Assembly (NCBI GenBank): GCA_030433415.1
Contig: JAUIMF010000012.1
Location: 1 to 61,746 of the forward strand
Length of the DNA stretch: 61,746 nt
Direction: 5' to 3'
DNA from: Gammaproteobacteria bacterium
Lineage (GTDB): Bacteria; Pseudomonadota; Gammaproteobacteria; Pseudomonadales; Halieaceae
In this document: positions 28,981 through 38,727 of the stretch, one piece after another
Position numbering within the stretch: the first letter of the stretch is position 1
Layout of the letters: each line of letters begins with the position of its first letter
Notes under the pieces: generated by a model
Told to the model about the DNA's origin: nothing
Seen by the model: only the letters and a program-made list of their open reading frames with translations
Database searches by the model: none
Made by a program: the position numbers and the translations under genes

Positions 28981-29400
28981 ATGACGCAGATCAAGACCCT
29001 CAACCCGGCGCTCATCGGCATCGCGACGCAGACGACGTACCTGCCCACGCACTCCCAGCCCGACGACAACCAGTTCACCTTTGCCTACACCATTACGATC
29101 AGCAATGCCGGAGATGTCTCGGTACAGTTGCTGTCGCGGCACTGGGAGATCATCGACGCCGATGGCAACACCCAGGAGGTGCGGGGCGAGGGTGTGGTGG
29201 GCGAGCAACCCGTGATACGTCCCGGACGATTTTTTCGTTATACCAGCGGCGCGACGCTACCCACACCCGTTGGTTACATGCGGGGCGAGTACACGATGAT
29301 TCTTCACGACGACGATCGCGTCAGCGACCCGGGGGAACAGCTGGCCTTTGAGGTGGAGATTCCCGCCTTTACGCTTCACACCCCCACCTCGTTGAATTAA
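28981..29400 (+). CDS. apaG: ApaG family protein
   Basis: About 139 residues from ATG 28981; the frame is open from 28915, but the upstream part does not match ApaG. It has the beta-sandwich family signatures FAYTITISNAGDVSVQLLSR, HWEIIDADG, the GEGVVGEQPVIRPG loop and GYMRGEYTM. The cellular role of ApaG in bacteria is poorly defined. It lies between rsmA and apaH in the usual order. Confidence 0.92.
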   Translation: MTQIKTLNPALIGIATQTTYLPTHSQPDDNQFTFAYTITISNAGDVSVQLLSRHWEIIDADGNTQEVRGEGVVGEQPVIRPGRFFRYTSGATLPTPVGYMRGEYTMILHDDDRVSDPGEQLAFEVEIPAFTLHTPTSLN

Positions 29401-29408
29401 GGAACGGC

Positions 29409-30254
29409 ATGGCCACCTGGGTAGTCGGTGATGTGCAGGGCTGCAAGCAGCCCCTGAAAAAACTACTGAAGAAAGTCGGTTTCTCATGGCAGACCGACGT
29501 GCTCTGGTCCACGGGCGATCTGGTTAATCGCGGTCCCTCGTGCCTGAAAACCCTGCGCTACTTCTACAAACACCGTGATCGCATCCGCCTGGTGCTGGGC
29601 AATCATGACCTGCACTTGTTAGCCGTCGCCGCGGGGGTGCGCAAAATGGGTCGCTCTGACACGCTGGGCAAGATCCTCGCGGCACCGGATTGCGAGCGCC
29701 TGCTCAACTGGCTGCGTCAGCAACCGCTGCTCTACCGGGAATATGGCTACACCCTGGTGCATGCGGGCATTCCACCCCAATGGAACATCACGCAGGCCGC
29801 CGCAAGGGCCCGCGAAGTCGAAACCGTGCTGCGCGGTCCCCAGTGCGCTGAGTTTCTTGGCGCCATGTACGGCAACGAACCCGCGGTGTGGTCCGATGAC
29901 CTGATCGGCATGGAGCGCCTGCGGGTTATCACCAACTACTTTACGCGTATGCGCTACTGCTACTCTGATGGCCGCCTGGACTTGATCAGCAAGGGCCCCC
30001 TGGACGCTCCCGGTGGCCCCGCCGCCGAAGATGAGGGCCTGGACGCCTGGTTTAATCACCCTGAACGACAGACGGCGCACGACCCCATAATTTTCGGCCA
30101 CTGGGCCTCACTGCAGGGGCACACGAGTAACGCGAACGCCATTGGCCTTGATACCGGCTGCGTTTGGGGTAACAGCCTGACACTCTACTGCCTTGAAACC
30201 AGCGAACGGGTGGCCTTCGATTGCGGTACGGGCGGCAGTATCAGCACAGGGTAA
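29409..30254 (+). CDS. apaH: Symmetrical diadenosine tetraphosphatase ApaH
   Basis: Hydrolyses Ap4A to two ADP and also decaps Np4-capped RNA. The 281-residue metallophosphatase shows the ordered metal-ligand motifs VVGDVQGC, STGDLVNRGP, VLGNHDLHL and LVHAGIPPQW, with the FGHWASLQG histidine near residue 227. Start is 8 bp after the apaG stop. It is followed 21 bp later by the second copy of the membrane module, possibly in the same transcript. Confidence 0.95.
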   Translation: MATWVVGDVQGCKQPLKKLLKKVGFSWQTDVLWSTGDLVNRGPSCLKTLRYFYKHRDRIRLVLGNHDLHLLAVAAGVRKMGRSDTLGKILAAPDCERLLNWLRQQPLLYREYGYTLVHAGIPPQWNITQAAARAREVETVLRGPQCAEFLGAMYGNEPAVWSDDLIGMERLRVITNYFTRMRYCYSDGRLDLISKGPLDAPGGPAAEDEGLDAWFNHPERQTAHDPIIFGHWASLQGHTSNANAIGLDTGCVWGNSLTLYCLETSERVAFDCGTGGSISTG

Positions 30255-30275
30255 TCGCATATCTACCGAACCACT

Positions 30276-31481
30276 TTGTATCCAGGAACGTCCCGGACGC
30301 TGCTGCTCGCCGTCACTGGTCTGACCCTGGCACTGCTTGCGAGCATCGCGGCTGTGCACTGGATGAGACCCGCGTCGATCCCGGGCGGCGGTGCCAGCTC
30401 ACGCCTGCTGGCCGGTGAGGAGCTACGCCCCCAGCGCCCTGGCGCGATAAGCTACGCCGATGGCGCTATCGGGGTGCACAGCCTGCCGCAAGGATTGCGT
30501 ATTCTTACCTCACCGCTGCGCCTGGATGGCACCCGCCACCCGGTGCTACGGATTCGCGTGAGTGGTCTTGATGCCTCTTCCAGGCTGACGTTTATCTGGA
30601 TGCTCGATGATGAGCAGGGCTCCCGTTTTGCGCACCCTCTGGCACACCCCGTCCGGGGCGAGGTGGTGGCGGACCTGTCCGGCTTAGCAGGCTGGCAGGG
30701 ACGGAAAATTCGTACCGTGGGTGTTCAGCTCAGCGGAACGTCGGGCGATAACCCCGTGCAAATCCATTCCCTGCGCTTTGAGTCTGCAAGCACCAGCGCT
30801 GCGCTGTGGCTCCTGGGAAGCGAGCTCCTGCGCTTCAGGCCCTGGAGCCTGAGCAGCATCAACTCCCTCGATAGCGCCGCCGCCCCCCTGGGTATTCCTG
30901 TGGACTACGCGGGCACCGTGTTTGGGATGCTGGCGCTGCTGGGAACTGCATTCATCGCTAGTATGCGGCAACGCTGGCGAGCACAACGCGGCACGGCCCT
31001 GTGGCTCGCGGGGTTGGTGGTATGGGGAGCTCTCGCACTGTCCTGGGCCCACAGCCTGGCTCAGCAGGGTACGCTTTCGCACCAGTCCTATCGCCTCGCA
31101 GAAGGAAGGCCCCAAACGATCAATGGCGCCGACCAGCGGCTTTGGCAGATAGCCCGCAATGTGAAAGCGCAGGTACCCGAAGCCGGAGCGCGTGTGTTCC
31201 TGCTCCATGACAGCTCGGGACACAATTTCTATCGTCTGCGCCTGCAGCACCACCTGCTGCCCCTGAATGTGTACAACTTTGGTTCGACGCCTCCTCCCGG
31301 ACAGTTGCGACCGGACGACTATGTGCTGCTGCTGGACGCCCCAAATCCGGCGAGCATGAGTAGCGTGATGGAGCAGTGGTCGCCGAGCGCGCCGCCTCTA
31401 CGCCGCCTATACGCGGATCAGGATTTCACGCTGCTGCAGGTGCTCACCCGCCCCAGGGAGGAGATTGACCATGCTCCCTGA
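30276..31481 (+). CDS. Membrane protein, module component A (copy 2)
   Basis: A 401-residue paralogue of the protein at 22773-23927, with the same plan: one N-terminal helix, a long extracytoplasmic domain, two central helices (about 205-250) and a soluble C-terminal part. Shared anchors are the PW..SSIN motif near residue 193, the AQQGTL/TQQVTL region and LPLNVYNF. The start is TTG 30276, because the first ATG would remove the N-terminal helix; no strong RBS is seen, so start is uncertain. It directly follows apaH and overlaps component B by 11 bp. Not assigned to a known family. Confidence 0.72.
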   Translation: MYPGTSRTLLLAVTGLTLALLASIAAVHWMRPASIPGGGASSRLLAGEELRPQRPGAISYADGAIGVHSLPQGLRILTSPLRLDGTRHPVLRIRVSGLDASSRLTFIWMLDDEQGSRFAHPLAHPVRGEVVADLSGLAGWQGRKIRTVGVQLSGTSGDNPVQIHSLRFESASTSAALWLLGSELLRFRPWSLSSINSLDSAAAPLGIPVDYAGTVFGMLALLGTAFIASMRQRWRAQRGTALWLAGLVVWGALALSWAHSLAQQGTLSHQSYRLAEGRPQTINGADQRLWQIARNVKAQVPEAGARVFLLHDSSGHNFYRLRLQHHLLPLNVYNFGSTPPPGQLRPDDYVLLLDAPNPASMSSVMEQWSPSAPPLRRLYADQDFTLLQVLTRPREEIDHAP

Positions 31482-32901
31482 CCTGCCCATTGCTCTAGCC
31501 CTCAATGGGTTTCTTCCCTGGGTCCTGGGCTTTGCCCTGGCGACAGCGCTGATTCCCGGTGGCGATACGGCCCGACAACGGCTAAACATGGCTTACGCCT
31601 ATCCGCTGGGCATGGCTGCCCTCGCGGTCCTGCTCGCTGTTTTCGACCTGGTGGGCATCCCCTTTCAGCGAGCGGCCCTGGTGGGCACGGCAATGATCAC
31701 GACCCTCTTACTATTCCTGTGGACCTGGCACCGAAACGGTTCAGGCTCTCTGCCCAGATTGACGACCCCCGCGCCACCCTCGCTGACGCTACCCATGATC
31801 GTGCTGAGTTTCGCAGCCGCGATTCTGCTGACCTTGATGACCCGGGACCTGCTACTGTCCCCCACAGAATCCTGGGACAGTTGGATGAACTGGGAACCCA
31901 GGGCACGCATCTGGTTCGCTCAGGGTCACCTGGCGCCCGTTGTCTCACCCAGTGAATGGCTCGCGCGCCCCCCCGGCACCGAGGCGTTCGTACTGGGGAA
32001 CAGCTTTGCCGCCACCCAGCCTCCGCTGGTACCCCTGATCATGCTCTGGGAAATGATCATGCTTCGGGACCCGAATGCGCCAGTGCTCTACCTCGCCTGG
32101 CCCGCGCTGGCGCTTTCGGTTGCCCTGGCCATCGGCCTCCAACTCCGACAGCGGGGTGCCGACGCCCTGGCGGTCCCCCTGGGAGCGTTTCTGTTTCTTG
32201 CCATTCCCTACGTCGGCGCGCACATCACCATGGCGGGATACGCGGACCTGATCCTTGCGGTCTACTTCACTCTCGGTGTGCTGGGCATCCAGTCGTGGTC
32301 TGATACCGGCAATCGCCGGCACCTGCTGATGACAGCCGTTATGGCGGTCGCCGTGCTGATGGCGAAGCGCCCGGGAATCATTCTGCTGCCCATCCTGCTC
32401 GGAACCCTCGCATTCATGGTGGTACCTCCAGCAATACAGCGACTACTCACAAAGCTGCTACTCGCCGCCGGCATGTTCGTGCTCGCCATTACCGCACTGC
32501 CGTTTATCGCCGCCGCTGTGGGCCTGGCTGTCCCCATGGGCGACCTCGTCGTATTCCCTGCTCCCGCGATCCAGGAACTCGCCCTGGGCATCTACCCATT
32601 CCTGCCTCTCGCACTGCATACGGTCTTCGACGCCTCGAACTGGGGACTGTTCTGGATTCTTCTGGGTCTTGCTGCGATATCCCGGCGTCCAGGTACTCCA
32701 CCCCGCGCCTGTACCCTGGCGCTCGTGATGACCCTCATCGCTCTGTATGGAGTATTTGGACTCACCCATTACTATCGAGAGGCGGCAAACACCGCAACGC
32801 TCAACCGTGCCTTGCTGTATCTCATTCCCCTCGGCGTCTATCTCATCACCGACCGCATGCTCCAGGCTTTTCGCCCGCAACGAATCGAAGATCAACAATA
32901 G
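31471..32901 (+). CDS. Polytopic membrane protein, GT-C-like module component B (copy 2)
   Basis: About 476 residues from ATG 31471, which has a good GGGAGGAG site upstream. About 11-12 membrane helices. The early loop ESWDSWMNWEPRARIWF matches the copy-1 FDATMHWATKSRVWF, and ITMAGYADLILA matches VGLAGYADLFLG; spacing between the motifs is preserved. The acidic first-loop motif suggests a GT-C-like fold. Similarity to copy 1 is moderate, so the duplication is old or the copies were acquired separately. Confidence 0.72.
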   Translation: MLPDLPIALALNGFLPWVLGFALATALIPGGDTARQRLNMAYAYPLGMAALAVLLAVFDLVGIPFQRAALVGTAMITTLLLFLWTWHRNGSGSLPRLTTPAPPSLTLPMIVLSFAAAILLTLMTRDLLLSPTESWDSWMNWEPRARIWFAQGHLAPVVSPSEWLARPPGTEAFVLGNSFAATQPPLVPLIMLWEMIMLRDPNAPVLYLAWPALALSVALAIGLQLRQRGADALAVPLGAFLFLAIPYVGAHITMAGYADLILAVYFTLGVLGIQSWSDTGNRRHLLMTAVMAVAVLMAKRPGIILLPILLGTLAFMVVPPAIQRLLTKLLLAAGMFVLAITALPFIAAAVGLAVPMGDLVVFPAPAIQELALGIYPFLPLALHTVFDASNWGLFWILLGLAAISRRPGTPPRACTLALVMTLIALYGVFGLTHYYREAANTATLNRALLYLIPLGVYLITDRMLQAFRPQRIEDQQ

Positions 32902-32934
32902 CCCCATCGGAGCAGGCATCGGTAAACTCCGTTT

Positions 32935-34191
32935 ATGGATATCTATCTCGTAGGTGGCGCGGTCCGCGACGCGTTGCTCGAATACCCCTTCACAGAACGG
33001 GACTGGGTCGTCGTTGGCGCGACGCCCGCAGATCTGCTGGCCGAAGGCTTCACCCAGGTCGGCCGCGACTTCCCCGTGTTTTTGCACCCGCAGACCAAAG
33101 AGGAGTACGCCCTTGCGCGCACCGAGCGCAAACAGGGCCACGGCTACCACGGCTTTGCGGTGCACGCCGACCCAGGTGTCACGCTCGAAGAGGACCTGCA
33201 GCGCCGCGACCTCACGATCAATGCCATGGCCCAGCGCGACGATGGCACGGTAGTGGATCCCTTTGGTGGGCAACGGGATCTGGAACAGCGCGTGCTGCGG
33301 CACGTGTCACCGGCCTTTGTCGAAGACCCGTTGCGGGTGCTGCGCGTCGCCCGCTTTGCGGCACGTTTTGCGCATCGCGGATTTACGGTCGCGCCCGAAA
33401 CGCAGGACCTGATGCGCGAGATCGTGTCCCAGGGTGAACTCGCACACCTGTCTGTGGAACGCATCTGGGTCGAAATGGAGCGGGCCTTGCGCGAGGCCGA
33501 TCCCCAGGTGTTCGTGCAGGTGCTGCGAACCTGCGGTGCCCTGAAGGCACTCATGCCCGAAGTGGAGGCCCTGTTCGGTGTTCCCCAGCGCGCCGAGCAT
33601 CATCCCGAAGTGGATACAGGGGAACACCTGCTGCTGGTGTTACAGCAGGCCGCGCGCCTTTGCCGGGAGCGTGACCGCCATGAGAGCCGTATAGTGTTCG
33701 CCGCGCTGACCCATGATCTGGGCAAGGGCATCACGCCCATTGATGTACTACCCAGCCACCGCGGTCACGAACATGCAGGCCTGCCGCTGGTCGAGGAACT
33801 CTGCCAGCGCCTGCGCGTACCCAATGACCACCGCCAGCTGGCATTGACGGTCTGCGAGCACCATCTGAACTGCCATCGCGCCCGGGAACTGCGTGCTGTC
33901 ACGGTGCTCAGGCTGCTTGAGGCCACGAGCGCGCTGCGCGACGATGATCGCTTCGAGGCATTTTTGCTGGCCTGCGAGGCCGATGCGCGGGGACGACGGG
34001 GTTATGCCGACCGGCCTTATCCCCAGGCGGATTATTTGCGTACGGCGCGCCTTGCTGCGCTCGAGGTGCGCGCCGCGGACGTACAACGCGAGGGTCTGCA
34101 GGGACCCGCGATTGGCGAAGCACTGCGTGCCGAGCGCGTGCGGCGCCTGAAAGCGCTGCGCCCCAAACTACAGGACGTGGCTACAGACTGA
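32935..34191 (+). CDS. cca: Multifunctional CCA tRNA nucleotidyltransferase
   Basis: Adds and repairs the 3'-CCA end of tRNAs. The 418-residue protein follows the E. coli-type layout: [11 protein letters not shown] at residues 5-15, the catalytic stretch TERDWVVVG (first carboxylate Glu rather than the usual Asp), [10 protein letters not shown], and [20 protein letters not shown]. An HD phosphohydrolase domain follows with [10 protein letters not shown] and [10 protein letters not shown], typical of the multifunctional gammaproteobacterial class. It converges with folK, overlapping by 11 bp. Confidence 0.95.
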   Translation: MDIYLVGGAVRDALLEYPFTERDWVVVGATPADLLAEGFTQVGRDFPVFLHPQTKEEYALARTERKQGHGYHGFAVHADPGVTLEEDLQRRDLTINAMAQRDDGTVVDPFGGQRDLEQRVLRHVSPAFVEDPLRVLRVARFAARFAHRGFTVAPETQDLMREIVSQGELAHLSVERIWVEMERALREADPQVFVQVLRTCGALKALMPEVEALFGVPQRAEHHPEVDTGEHLLLVLQQAARLCRERDRHESRIVFAALTHDLGKGITPIDVLPSHRGHEHAGLPLVEELCQRLRVPNDHRQLALTVCEHHLNCHRARELRAVTVLRLLEATSALRDDDRFEAFLLACEADARGRRGYADRPYPQADYLRTARLAALEVRAADVQREGLQGPAIGEALRAERVRRLKALRPKLQDVATD

Positions 34192-34663
34192 CTTCGGTCA
34201 GCGCCAGCGCAGTCTGATCAAAACTCTGCCAGTGATCGGCAAAGGTGCGACCGGTACCCGGATGACGGGCATCCGGTGCCAGTTCGGCCAGCGGGCGCAG
34301 CACAAAGGCCTGCGCGAGCACATCGTCGCGCGGCAGCACCACCCCATCGACCTCACCCGCGCACGCCCCGTACAACAGCAGGTCGATATCCAGCGTGCGA
34401 TCACTGTAGCGCGTGGCATTGCGCGCCCGGCCGTGAGCGTACTCGATGTCCCGCAGCGTGCGCGCGAGCTCACCCACCGAAAGATCGGTCTCGGCCTGCA
34501 CTACCAGGTTCCAGAAGGGGGCGCCATCGAAGCCCACAGCGGCGCCCTCGTAAACAGCAGAGCAGCGCAGGGCACCGAGCAGTGCCCGCAATGCGTCCAG
34601 GCCAACGGCCAGATGATGCGCCGGTTGTACGTTGCTGCCCAGGCCCAGAAAAATGGCGGTCAT
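34181..34663 (-). CDS. folK: Dihydropterin pyrophosphokinase FolK (HPPK)
   Basis: Transfers pyrophosphate from ATP to 6-hydroxymethyl-dihydropterin in folate synthesis. In 160 residues it shows [14 protein letters not shown] near the start, [12 protein letters not shown], and the signature [15 protein letters not shown] with the magnesium-binding aspartates. Start ATG 34663 overlaps the folB stop as ATGA. It is third in the leftward tsaD-folB-folK operon. Confidence 0.94.
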   Translation of the reverse strand: MTAIFLGLGSNVQPAHHLAVGLDALRALLGALRCSAVYEGAAVGFDGAPFWNLVVQAETDLSVGELARTLRDIEYAHGRARNATRYSDRTLDIDLLLYGACAGEVDGVVLPRDDVLAQAFVLRPLAELAPDARHPGTGRTFADHWQSFDQTALALTEVSL

Positions 34664-35019
34664 GCGCTCGCAGTACCGCGCTCGATGCGCACAGCCACAT
34701 ACTCCGCCTCGGGCACCGCGCCGGGTTTGCGCAGCGTGAGCCGCAGCCAGCCTACGGCAAACTCACGCTGCAGCAGGTCGGCCAGCGCCGTAGCCAGGGC
34801 TTCGATGAGTTGAAACTTCGCTTCGACGGCAAACGCTCGCAACCGGGCGCTGACCGCCGCGTAGTCCAGTGCGTCCCGCACGTTGTCAGATTGGCCGGCG
34901 GGGGCCAGGTCCCAAGCCAGTTCCAGGTCCACCAGCAGGGTCTGGCGTACTTCGCGCTCCCAGCCGTAGACGCCGATCACCGTCTCGAGGGTCAGTCCCT
35001 GTATCAATACTCGATCCAT
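34660..35019 (-). CDS. folB: Dihydroneopterin aldolase FolB
   Basis: A 119-residue enzyme that converts dihydroneopterin to 6-hydroxymethyl-dihydropterin plus glycolaldehyde, or epimerises it. Family features are the N-terminal VLIQGLTLETVIGVYGWER, the DALDYAAVS stretch and FQLIEALATALADLL. The start is ATG 35019, sharing one base with the tsaD stop; a longer open frame upstream is a tsaD shadow. Confidence 0.93.
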   Translation of the reverse strand: MDRVLIQGLTLETVIGVYGWEREVRQTLLVDLELAWDLAPAGQSDNVRDALDYAAVSARLRAFAVEAKFQLIEALATALADLLQREFAVGWLRLTLRKPGAVPEAEYVAVRIERGTASA

Positions 35020-36068
35020 CAGCCTGCGGCTCCCGAGGCTTCCGTCAGGGGCGGCAGCTCGGTCATGGGCCAGCGCGGGCGCACCTGCACTTCGACGCCA
35101 TCGCACTGCCCCGCCGCCAGGCGCTGGGCCCCGGCGTAGGCGATCATCGCGCCATTGTCTGTGCAGAACTCCATCGCCGGGTAATATACCTGGGCACCGC
35201 GGGCACCCAGGGCCTTCTGGAGCTGCGCGCGCAGATTGCGGTTGGCACTCACGCCACCGGCCATCACCAGGCGACTGAGATGCTCCTGCTCCAGGGCCCG
35301 ACGACACTTGATGACCAGGGTAGAGACCACGGCCTCTTCGAACGCCCGGGCCACATCTGCGCGATCCTGATCCGACAGCTCACCGTCAGCTTCGAGCTGC
35401 CGAATCGTGGTCAGGGTATGGGTTTTCAGACCGCTGAACGAAAAATCGAGGCCAGGGCGGTTGACCATGGGGCGCGGAAACGTGAATCGATCCGCATTGC
35501 CATCCTCTGCCAGCCGCGCGATATGTGGTCCACCGGGATAGGGAAGGCCGAGCATCTTGGCTGCCTTGTCAAACGCTTCACCGGCCGCGTCGTCCAGCGA
35601 TTCGCCCAGCATCCGGTACTGGCCGATGCCATCCACGCGCACCAGCTGGGAGTGCCCGCCACTGACCAGCAGTGCGACAAAGGGAAACTCCGGCGCGTCA
35701 TCGGCGAGCATCGGCGCCAACAGGTGGCCTTCCATGTGGTGCACACCCAGCGCCGGTATGCCCCAGCCCATGGCCAGGGACCGGGCCAACGTCGCGCCCA
35801 CCATCAGGGCTCCCACGAGTCCCGGACCGGCGGTGTAGGCCACGGCGTCCAGTTCAGTGGCGTCCAGACCCGCATCGGCCAGCACCTGCTCCACCAGCGG
35901 CAGGGTTTTACGCACGTGGTCCCGCGACGCAAGTTCGGGCACCACACCACCATATTCCCGGTGCACAGCGATCTGGCTGTACAGCGTGTGGGCGAGCAGA
36001 CCCCGCGTAGTGCTGTACAGCGCCACGCCGGTCTCGTCGCAGGAGGTTTCAATACCGAGTACGTTCAC
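35019..36068 (-). CDS. tsaD: tRNA N6-threonylcarbamoyladenosine transferase TsaD
   Basis: Catalytic subunit that transfers the threonylcarbamoyl group to A37 of ANN-decoding tRNAs. The 349-residue ASKHA-fold protein begins [18 protein letters not shown] and shows [10 protein letters not shown] and the metal-binding [13 protein letters not shown] near residues 107-119. [11 protein letters not shown] and [11 protein letters not shown] follow. In many gammaproteobacteria it diverges directly from rpsU; here about 5.9 kb of glycan genes intervene. Confidence 0.95.
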   Translation of the reverse strand: MNVLGIETSCDETGVALYSTTRGLLAHTLYSQIAVHREYGGVVPELASRDHVRKTLPLVEQVLADAGLDATELDAVAYTAGPGLVGALMVGATLARSLAMGWGIPALGVHHMEGHLLAPMLADDAPEFPFVALLVSGGHSQLVRVDGIGQYRMLGESLDDAAGEAFDKAAKMLGLPYPGGPHIARLAEDGNADRFTFPRPMVNRPGLDFSFSGLKTHTLTTIRQLEADGELSDQDRADVARAFEEAVVSTLVIKCRRALEQEHLSRLVMAGGVSANRNLRAQLQKALGARGAQVYYPAMEFCTDNGAMIAYAGAQRLAAGQCDGVEVQVRPRWPMTELPPLTEASGAAG

Positions 36069-36254
36069 GGTTTTCGCAGGTCCGAGCTGTCTGCCTTGCG
36101 CGCACAGTTGAGCGCCGAGGCGCGAAGTCTAATGAATCCTACGCACACAAAACAGCGGCCATTTATTCCATCGACAACGCGGGACAGAACGACGGGCTTT
36201 ACTCCGCGCCAGCAGGCACACCACAATTACCTCTTCTGTCTGAAGCGATACCCC

Positions 36255-37322
36255 ATGTCTGATTCCGAGTTTCGCGTTGCCGGGGTTGTGTCCAATCCCG
36301 CTGCACCGAGCTACCTGCCCGATGCGGAGTTCTCTCCTGACGGTCGCTATTTTGCCGTCACCGAGCGGCACAACCATCGCGTCCGCCTGTACCGTCGCGA
36401 AGACCTGAGTCTCGTACGAAGCTACGACGGCGAAATCAGTGGATTGGATTTTCCCCATGGCCTGGCGCTGACCAATGAGTTTTTGCTCGTCTCGTCCAAA
36501 GGTAGCGGCCCTGACGCGCCCACCTATATTTCGTGCTTCAGCCTTCACTCCGGTGATCTGAGCCCCGTTAGCATCACTTACACACCCCGCAAAGATCTGC
36601 GCGAACCCCACAGCCTGGCGGTTGCACAGGGCCACGTGTTTACCACCTATTGCGAGGGCGAAGCCAACGGTCTCGCATCCTTTGCCTTCGATGAAGCGAC
36701 GGGCGAACTGGGTGAGTGCAAACAGTTCATTCATGATTGTTTTGTCGGTTATGGCGAGCCCAAGGGCGTCGCCGTTGACCAAGAACACCAGCGGCTGATC
36801 GTGAGTTTTGTGGACGAAAAATACGTACCCCTTGCATCGAGTAACTGGCGCGAAAAGCTGAGACGGGCATGGAACATGTCTTCGGACCCGGCGCATTTTG
36901 TCAGCAAGGCGCTCCGCGGCATCCGAACGCAGTTTCGCAGCGCCAGCGACGAGCCCGTGCACAACGGCATCATGATATTTCCTCTGGATAGTGGTCGCGT
37001 TGAGGAGTCTCCCATCGACACCATTGAGTCAGGCGGGTACACCCGCTTCGAAAACGTGGACGTACGCGGCGACCTGCTCGCCATCGCCGACCCCCTGAAC
37101 AACACCGTTGCCCTGTACCGGCTGCGCCAGGGCGTACTGGATGAGCCACTGACGTCGCTGTCTGAGCCTTTCACATTCCCTCACGATGTGGCGATTTCTC
37201 CGGATGGCAACACGCTGCTGGTCGCCAACTACGGCATCATCTGCCACGAACAGGAGGTCATGTGGGAGTGCTTTACCGAGCACCGCACCGACAACCTGGT
37301 TGTACTGACGCGAGAAACCTGA
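36255..37322 (+). CDS. Beta-propeller protein (lactonase/NHL-like)
   Basis: About 355 residues from ATG 36255; the same frame is open far upstream but antisense to tsaD, and ATG 36132 is a possible earlier start. Repeated blade signatures are visible about every 50-60 residues: AEFSPDGRYFAVTERHNHRV, FPHGLALTNEFLLVS, EPHSLAVAQGHVF, EPKGVAVDQEHQRLIVSF, FENVDVRGDLLAIADPLNNT and FPHDVAISPDGNTLLVANYG. Together they suggest a six- or seven-bladed propeller. No signal peptide is apparent, so it may be cytoplasmic. It is 52 bp upstream of the sugar transferase. Function unknown. Confidence 0.68.
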   Translation: MSDSEFRVAGVVSNPAAPSYLPDAEFSPDGRYFAVTERHNHRVRLYRREDLSLVRSYDGEISGLDFPHGLALTNEFLLVSSKGSGPDAPTYISCFSLHSGDLSPVSITYTPRKDLREPHSLAVAQGHVFTTYCEGEANGLASFAFDEATGELGECKQFIHDCFVGYGEPKGVAVDQEHQRLIVSFVDEKYVPLASSNWREKLRRAWNMSSDPAHFVSKALRGIRTQFRSASDEPVHNGIMIFPLDSGRVEESPIDTIESGGYTRFENVDVRGDLLAIADPLNNTVALYRLRQGVLDEPLTSLSEPFTFPHDVAISPDGNTLLVANYGIICHEQEVMWECFTEHRTDNLVVLTRET

Positions 37323-37374
37323 TGCGGCAGCGTCGATCGTCGAATGCCGTAGAGACGGGCCCTGGGCAAGCGCA

Positions 37375-38727
37375 ATGAAAACGCCGCTACACATCATCAC
37401 AGACCCGTTGCTGGTCGCACTCGCTGGCCTTCTCGCCTACGTGCTGCGATGGGGGCGTATCGATGCCGAATTCAGCTATCTTTTGGCCATCACTCTGGGT
37501 GCGATGGCGACGCCCGTGGCGCTGTACCTGTCGGGGAGCTATGGCCGACAGGCAAGCATGGGACGTGGCGCCCGTAGCCTGTCGGTGGTGGGCGGCGTGC
37601 TGCTGCTGGCACTACTACTGAGCGCCCTGTCGGTGATCACCAAGACGTCGAGCGAGTTCAGTCGCATCTGGATGTTCAGCTGGACGCTACTGGCCACGAT
37701 TGGCCTGCTTGCCGTCCGCCGCCAGGACCGCGGAGAGACTCAGGCCAGCGTAAACGCGACGCGAGTACTCGTCTGCGACCATGCGGGACGCGCCAGTAGT
37801 TTTATCCAGGCGCACCCGGAGCTGGAGCGCATAGTCGATACCGTGCTGTCTATCGGCGAGCGTGCGAGCATCACGCAAATGGGACGCGGGAACCTGGAGC
37901 CCTCAACAGAGGACTGCGAGAACTGGCGTAGCTATCTGGTAGCAAACAGTCACCGCTACGACGAAATCTGGTTGCTGGGTACTCGCAACGACCCATCGGA
38001 TCTGCTTCCAGCAATCCTGCAGCTGACCGCAACACCCGTGCGCTATCACTTCGACCCCGAGACCAGCCGCTTGCTGCAGCATCCTCTGCGGACAACCTCG
38101 CAAGGGGTCAGCGTTGAACTCCACGCCTCGCCGCTGGACACGCACGGCCGCATCCTTAAGTCGCTGATAGACAGGACGTTGGCCGCAATCGGAGTCGTAG
38201 TGGCGCTCCCCCTGCTGGCGTTGATCTCCGTGCTGATTCGACTCGAGTCCGCCGGACCGGTGCTGTTCCGCCAGCAACGCCATGGCCTGAATGGCCGCCC
38301 GATTCCGGTCTATAAATTCCGCACCATGGTCGCGGGGTCCGATGACGGCGTACAGGCCACGGCCGGGGACCATCGCGTGACTCGCGTGGGTGGCTTTCTG
38401 CGCCGCTACAGCCTCGACGAACTGCCCCAACTGATCAACGTTCTATTGGGCCAGATGTCGCTCGTCGGCCCCCGACCCCACCCGATGACGCTGAACCATC
38501 AGTTTATGCACGAGGTGGACGCGCTGATGCAACGGCACAAGGTCAAACCTGGCATCACCGGCTGGGCCCAGATCAATGGCCTGCGCGGAGCGACTACCAC
38601 CCCGGATGACATGGCCCGGCGCATCGCCCACGACATCTACTACATCGAACACTGGTCCCTGTGGCTGGACCTCAAGATACTTGTGCTCACCCTGATTCGT
38701 GGCTGGACCGGTGACAACGCCTACTGA
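37375..38727 (+). CDS. Polyprenyl-phosphate hexose-1-phosphate transferase (WcaJ/WbaP-like)
   Basis: A 450-residue initiating enzyme for a lipid-linked glycan. About four N-terminal membrane helices (residues 10-125) are followed by a soluble domain, then the bacterial sugar-transferase domain from about 260. That domain has KSLIDRTLAAIGVVVALPLL (re-entrant helix), GPVLFRQQRHGLNGRPI, VYKFRTMV, RRYSLDELPQLINVLLGQMS and LVGPRPHPM, then KPGITGWAQINGLRG. These are the full PHPT signatures. It is the only initiating transferase seen in the window, so it may prime glycans for both gene blocks. The downstream gene overlaps it. Confidence 0.92.
   Translation: MKTPLHIITDPLLVALAGLLAYVLRWGRIDAEFSYLLAITLGAMATPVALYLSGSYGRQASMGRGARSLSVVGGVLLLALLLSALSVITKTSSEFSRIWMFSWTLLATIGLLAVRRQDRGETQASVNATRVLVCDHAGRASSFIQAHPELERIVDTVLSIGERASITQMGRGNLEPSTEDCENWRSYLVANSHRYDEIWLLGTRNDPSDLLPAILQLTATPVRYHFDPETSRLLQHPLRTTSQGVSVELHASPLDTHGRILKSLIDRTLAAIGVVVALPLLALISVLIRLESAGPVLFRQQRHGLNGRPIPVYKFRTMVAGSDDGVQATAGDHRVTRVGGFLRRYSLDELPQLINVLLGQMSLVGPRPHPMTLNHQFMHEVDALMQRHKVKPGITGWAQINGLRGATTTPDDMARRIAHDIYYIEHWSLWLDLKILVLTLIRGWTGDNAY

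Noticed and set aside
34869..36254. An open frame extends about 1.4 kb upstream of the beta-propeller start, giving an 817-codon frame.
   Set aside because: It runs antisense to tsaD, with translated sequence lacking propeller or other family features; GC-rich DNA keeps antisense frames open.
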